Assembly (NCBI GenBank): GCA_004014935.1
Contig: CP025325.1
Coordinates: forward strand, 1,426,001-1,490,000
Length of the DNA: 64,000 nt
Origin: Saccharomycopsis malanga
Lineage: Eukaryota > Ascomycota > Saccharomycetes > Ascoideales > Saccharomycopsidaceae
Direction of reading: 5' to 3'
In this document: piece by piece, positions 62,122 to 64,000 of the stretch
Numbering within the stretch: position 1 is the stretch's first letter
Layout of the letters: every line of letters begins with the position of its first letter
Position numbers and translations under genes: made by a program
Notes under the pieces: generated by a model
Database searches by the model: none
The model's input: the letters and a program-made list of their open reading frames with translations, nothing else
Told to the model about the DNA's origin: nothing

Positions 62122-63497
62122 GTTTATTAGTCGGTTGCTTTGCTTGATTTTTCTGCTGCTTGTAAAATAATCTCTAATAATTACCCATAATTAATACCAT
62201 CATGTTTTCTGTTATCCACACTCATGCTTATTGTTAAAAAAACCACAGATTTGGAAGTTTGTTCTCTGGTTGCTGCTTGTTTGCTGGGTATTCCTTTCCA
62301 TTTTCCTGGCTTTTTTTCCTTTCTTATCAATTTCAATCCACTTCGTTTTGTTCTTAGCTTTGTTAGAACAGCAAAAAGGGTAGCTCTGTTTCCGAGTTTC
62401 CTTTTTTTAGATTTCCTGTTTTCTAATAACTAATTTAATTCATTATTCGTTCGAGTGATTGTAAGATTGTCCTAATTTTGACAATAGACTACATTTTTTT
62501 TGACGTAATATAAATGAAGCTTCACCGGGGAAAATCTTTCAAGCCGGTTCGTCCGCCAAGACTGATGTTTCAATGTCAACTGAGGCGGCCTATCCACAAT
62601 TTTTTTTTTAAAAAAAACAGTGTACATCCTGTTTTACAGTCAAACCAAATAAATCAGACTGAAACTTTATCTGTAAAAATCAGTGCTGCTCACATGTTTG
62701 AGATAGCATCATTATCTTTCATCCGTTCTAATCCGAGGCAATAAAAAATTACAGAAATAGAGAAAATAAACACTGAGAACAAAGTTTACGGGTTAATCTA
62801 ATTTTTCTTTATGTTGTAAGGAAACGGACTCGCACTTTCTATAGCAGAAGGTATATTGTTCGATAATGAGTAGACACTTATGGAGCTGATAAGTCTCTGC
62901 TTGAAATATTGAAGTATCCACCACCTTACTGAGGTGAGGCAAGTGCTGCAGTAGACTGCGCGATCCTGCGGTACTGTTGTATAAATAAAATCATATATAT
63001 TTTGTAGTAAACCACTGCTGTGTGTAAGAGTTATTAACATGGCGAAATAATTGTCAAAATGGAGGCTATAAAAGAAAGCTTACCTTTTCATAATAAAAGT
63101 TAAGGGCTAAAATGGTACTAAAGTCGAGTTGTGTACCAATTTAGAAAATCGATGTAAAAAAAACTACATATGAAATTTAGCTAGAAGTAGCATTATGATA
63201 AATTATCCCAAGCATCTCAAGACTAGAAGTTCTTCTTTGTCAATATGTTCAATAATGCATATTTTTATCTAATCAAGCTTTGTCGCCAAACAGGCTTACA
63301 AAGGTATTATACAAAATAAAGAAAAGAAGATGGTGGAAAATAAATGAACTCACTTAAGAACATGTCCAAGTACCAATACAAGCAAGCTTACAATCTATCA
63401 TGCTACATCAGGTCTCTACAGAATATTTCAACTCAACCAAAAATCCCAATGTATAATATACACAATTATGAAAGTATAAAAGTATTGCTACACGATG
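62122..63497. other. intergenic, 3' of PMP1
   Basis: 1.4 kb without a supported gene. Frames of 69-80 codons (62224-62433, 62514-62744, 62798-63040) have unrecognised products. Confidence 0.5.
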
Positions 63498-64000
63498 CTA
63501 CCAAATAATAGATGTCATAATATCTGTGTGATCTTCTTCCTGTCCTTTCAAGCCTCCAGATGAGTGACTTGAACCAGCAAGATCAATTTTGGACTTGCCT
63601 TTGTCATTTCTTTCGTCGGCCTTATTCAGTGCTTCGCTAAGCATCTCCAATGTCAAAGACGTAGAAGGTTGTGGTTCATGTGCGGGGTGAAGCATTGAAG
63701 GCGAGGATGCAATGGGAGATGGCAAACCTATATATATGTTTTCAGCGTAATTCACAGCAACTTCATCAGGCTGGCTATACTGATCGCCTTCAGCTATTAT
63801 TTGTACTTCTGACTCCATATCGTAAACGTTCCCTGCTCTATAGTTTTCTGTTTTTGATACCAATCTTCGGTACCGTCTTACTTCTCGTAGTTTCAAGCTT
63901 GTCGGCGCTACTGTATGCAGATTTCCATCAATACTGCCCTTCAAATTCCGTATTTCCTCAATGGCTTTAATAGTGTCATCATCATCATCATCATCATTAT
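63498..64000 (-). CDS. C-terminal end of an unrecognised protein, continues beyond the window
   Basis: The frame is open from the right edge of the window to a stop at 63498-63500, about 166 codons. It begins with a run of Asp encoded by the GAT repeat at 63980-63998, then TIKAIEEIRNLKGSIDGNLH, a basic stretch LREVRRYRRLVSK, and a Ser/Pro/Glu-rich tail ending MTSIIW. Its start lies outside the window. I cannot assign a family from this tail. Confidence 0.65.
   Translation of the reverse strand, partial: NDDDDDDDTIKAIEEIRNLKGSIDGNLHTVAPTSLKLREVRRYRRLVSKTENYRAGNVYDMESEVQIIAEGDQYSQPDEVAVNYAENIYIGLPSPIASSPSMLHPAHEPQPSTSLTLEMLSEALNKADERNDKGKSKIDLAGSSHSSGGLKGQEEDHTDIMTSIIW

Noticed and set aside
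62514-62744. 76-codon ATG frame downstream of PMP1
   Set aside because: No recognisable motif or codon bias like that of the real genes nearby; possible but unsupported.
63980-63998. ATC/GAT trinucleotide repeat at the window edge as a CRISPR-like or satellite array
   Set aside because: It encodes an Asp run in the open frame of the partial gene; such runs are common in yeast proteins.

Overview
The window is chromosomal DNA from a budding yeast (Saccharomycotina). It is AT-rich and gene-dense. Introns are short (53-154 nt, one of 634 nt) with yeast splice signals (GTATGT/GTAAGT, TACTAAC, AG), and about 25 genes match the Saccharomyces cerevisiae set. In-frame CTG codons are strikingly rare: one in about 529 codons of the permease at 44397-45983, none seen in the conserved RAD26 helicase core, and those present lie at poorly conserved, Ser/Thr-tolerant sites. 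That fits a CTG-clade yeast (Candida/Debaryomyces relatives, CTG = Ser), but the decoding tRNA is not in the window, so this is an inference.

Layout. 1-10 kb: SLD5 (replication), divergent OCA6 and DOS2, a membrane-anchored EEP-family phosphatase/nuclease, and DOA4 (deubiquitinase, one intron). 10-17.5 kb: LCB2 (sphingolipid synthesis), a YDR061W-type ABC ATPase, and TIM12 (two mini-introns). OCA6, DOS2, DOA4, LCB2 and the ABC ATPase repeat the YDR061W-YDR069C neighbourhood of S. cerevisiae. 19-30 kb: NHP6, DEF1, ARG5,6, RIB5. 28-41 kb: NOB1-SGT1-ASE1 (the same order and strands as YOR056C-057W-058C), RAD26, then divergent DDI1 and MAG1 with a PACE/Rpn4-type site between them. 41-51 kb: a membrane RING-H2 protein, a Dal5-family permease and an unrecognised 918-residue protein. 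51-58 kb: HYP2 (eIF5A), a SAP-domain membrane protein and SPT21 with four MluI boxes upstream. 58-64 kb: gene-poor, with tRNA-Thr(AGU), the 39-residue proteolipid gene PMP1 (intron inside its membrane helix) and the C-terminal end of an unknown gene leaving the window.

Most genes are housekeeping: DNA replication and repair, chromatin, ubiquitin handling, lipid and amino-acid synthesis, translation, protein import. There is no operon-like logic; functional coupling shows in shared divergent promoters (DDI1/MAG1, NOB1/SGT1, ASE1/RAD26, OCA6/DOS2).

The most unusual content is a dispersed family of short retroposon-like repeats, all on the minus strand (43943-44120, 52790-52961, 31243-31503, and a 5'-truncated copy at 60472-60528). 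They share a fixed 5' end with a Pol III A-box-like motif, a B-box-like motif near the 3' end, and an ATT-repeat tail. One copy has a perfect 12-bp target-site duplication. This looks like a SINE family, a class I know of only rarely in budding yeasts. The three long copies all sit between convergent gene pairs.
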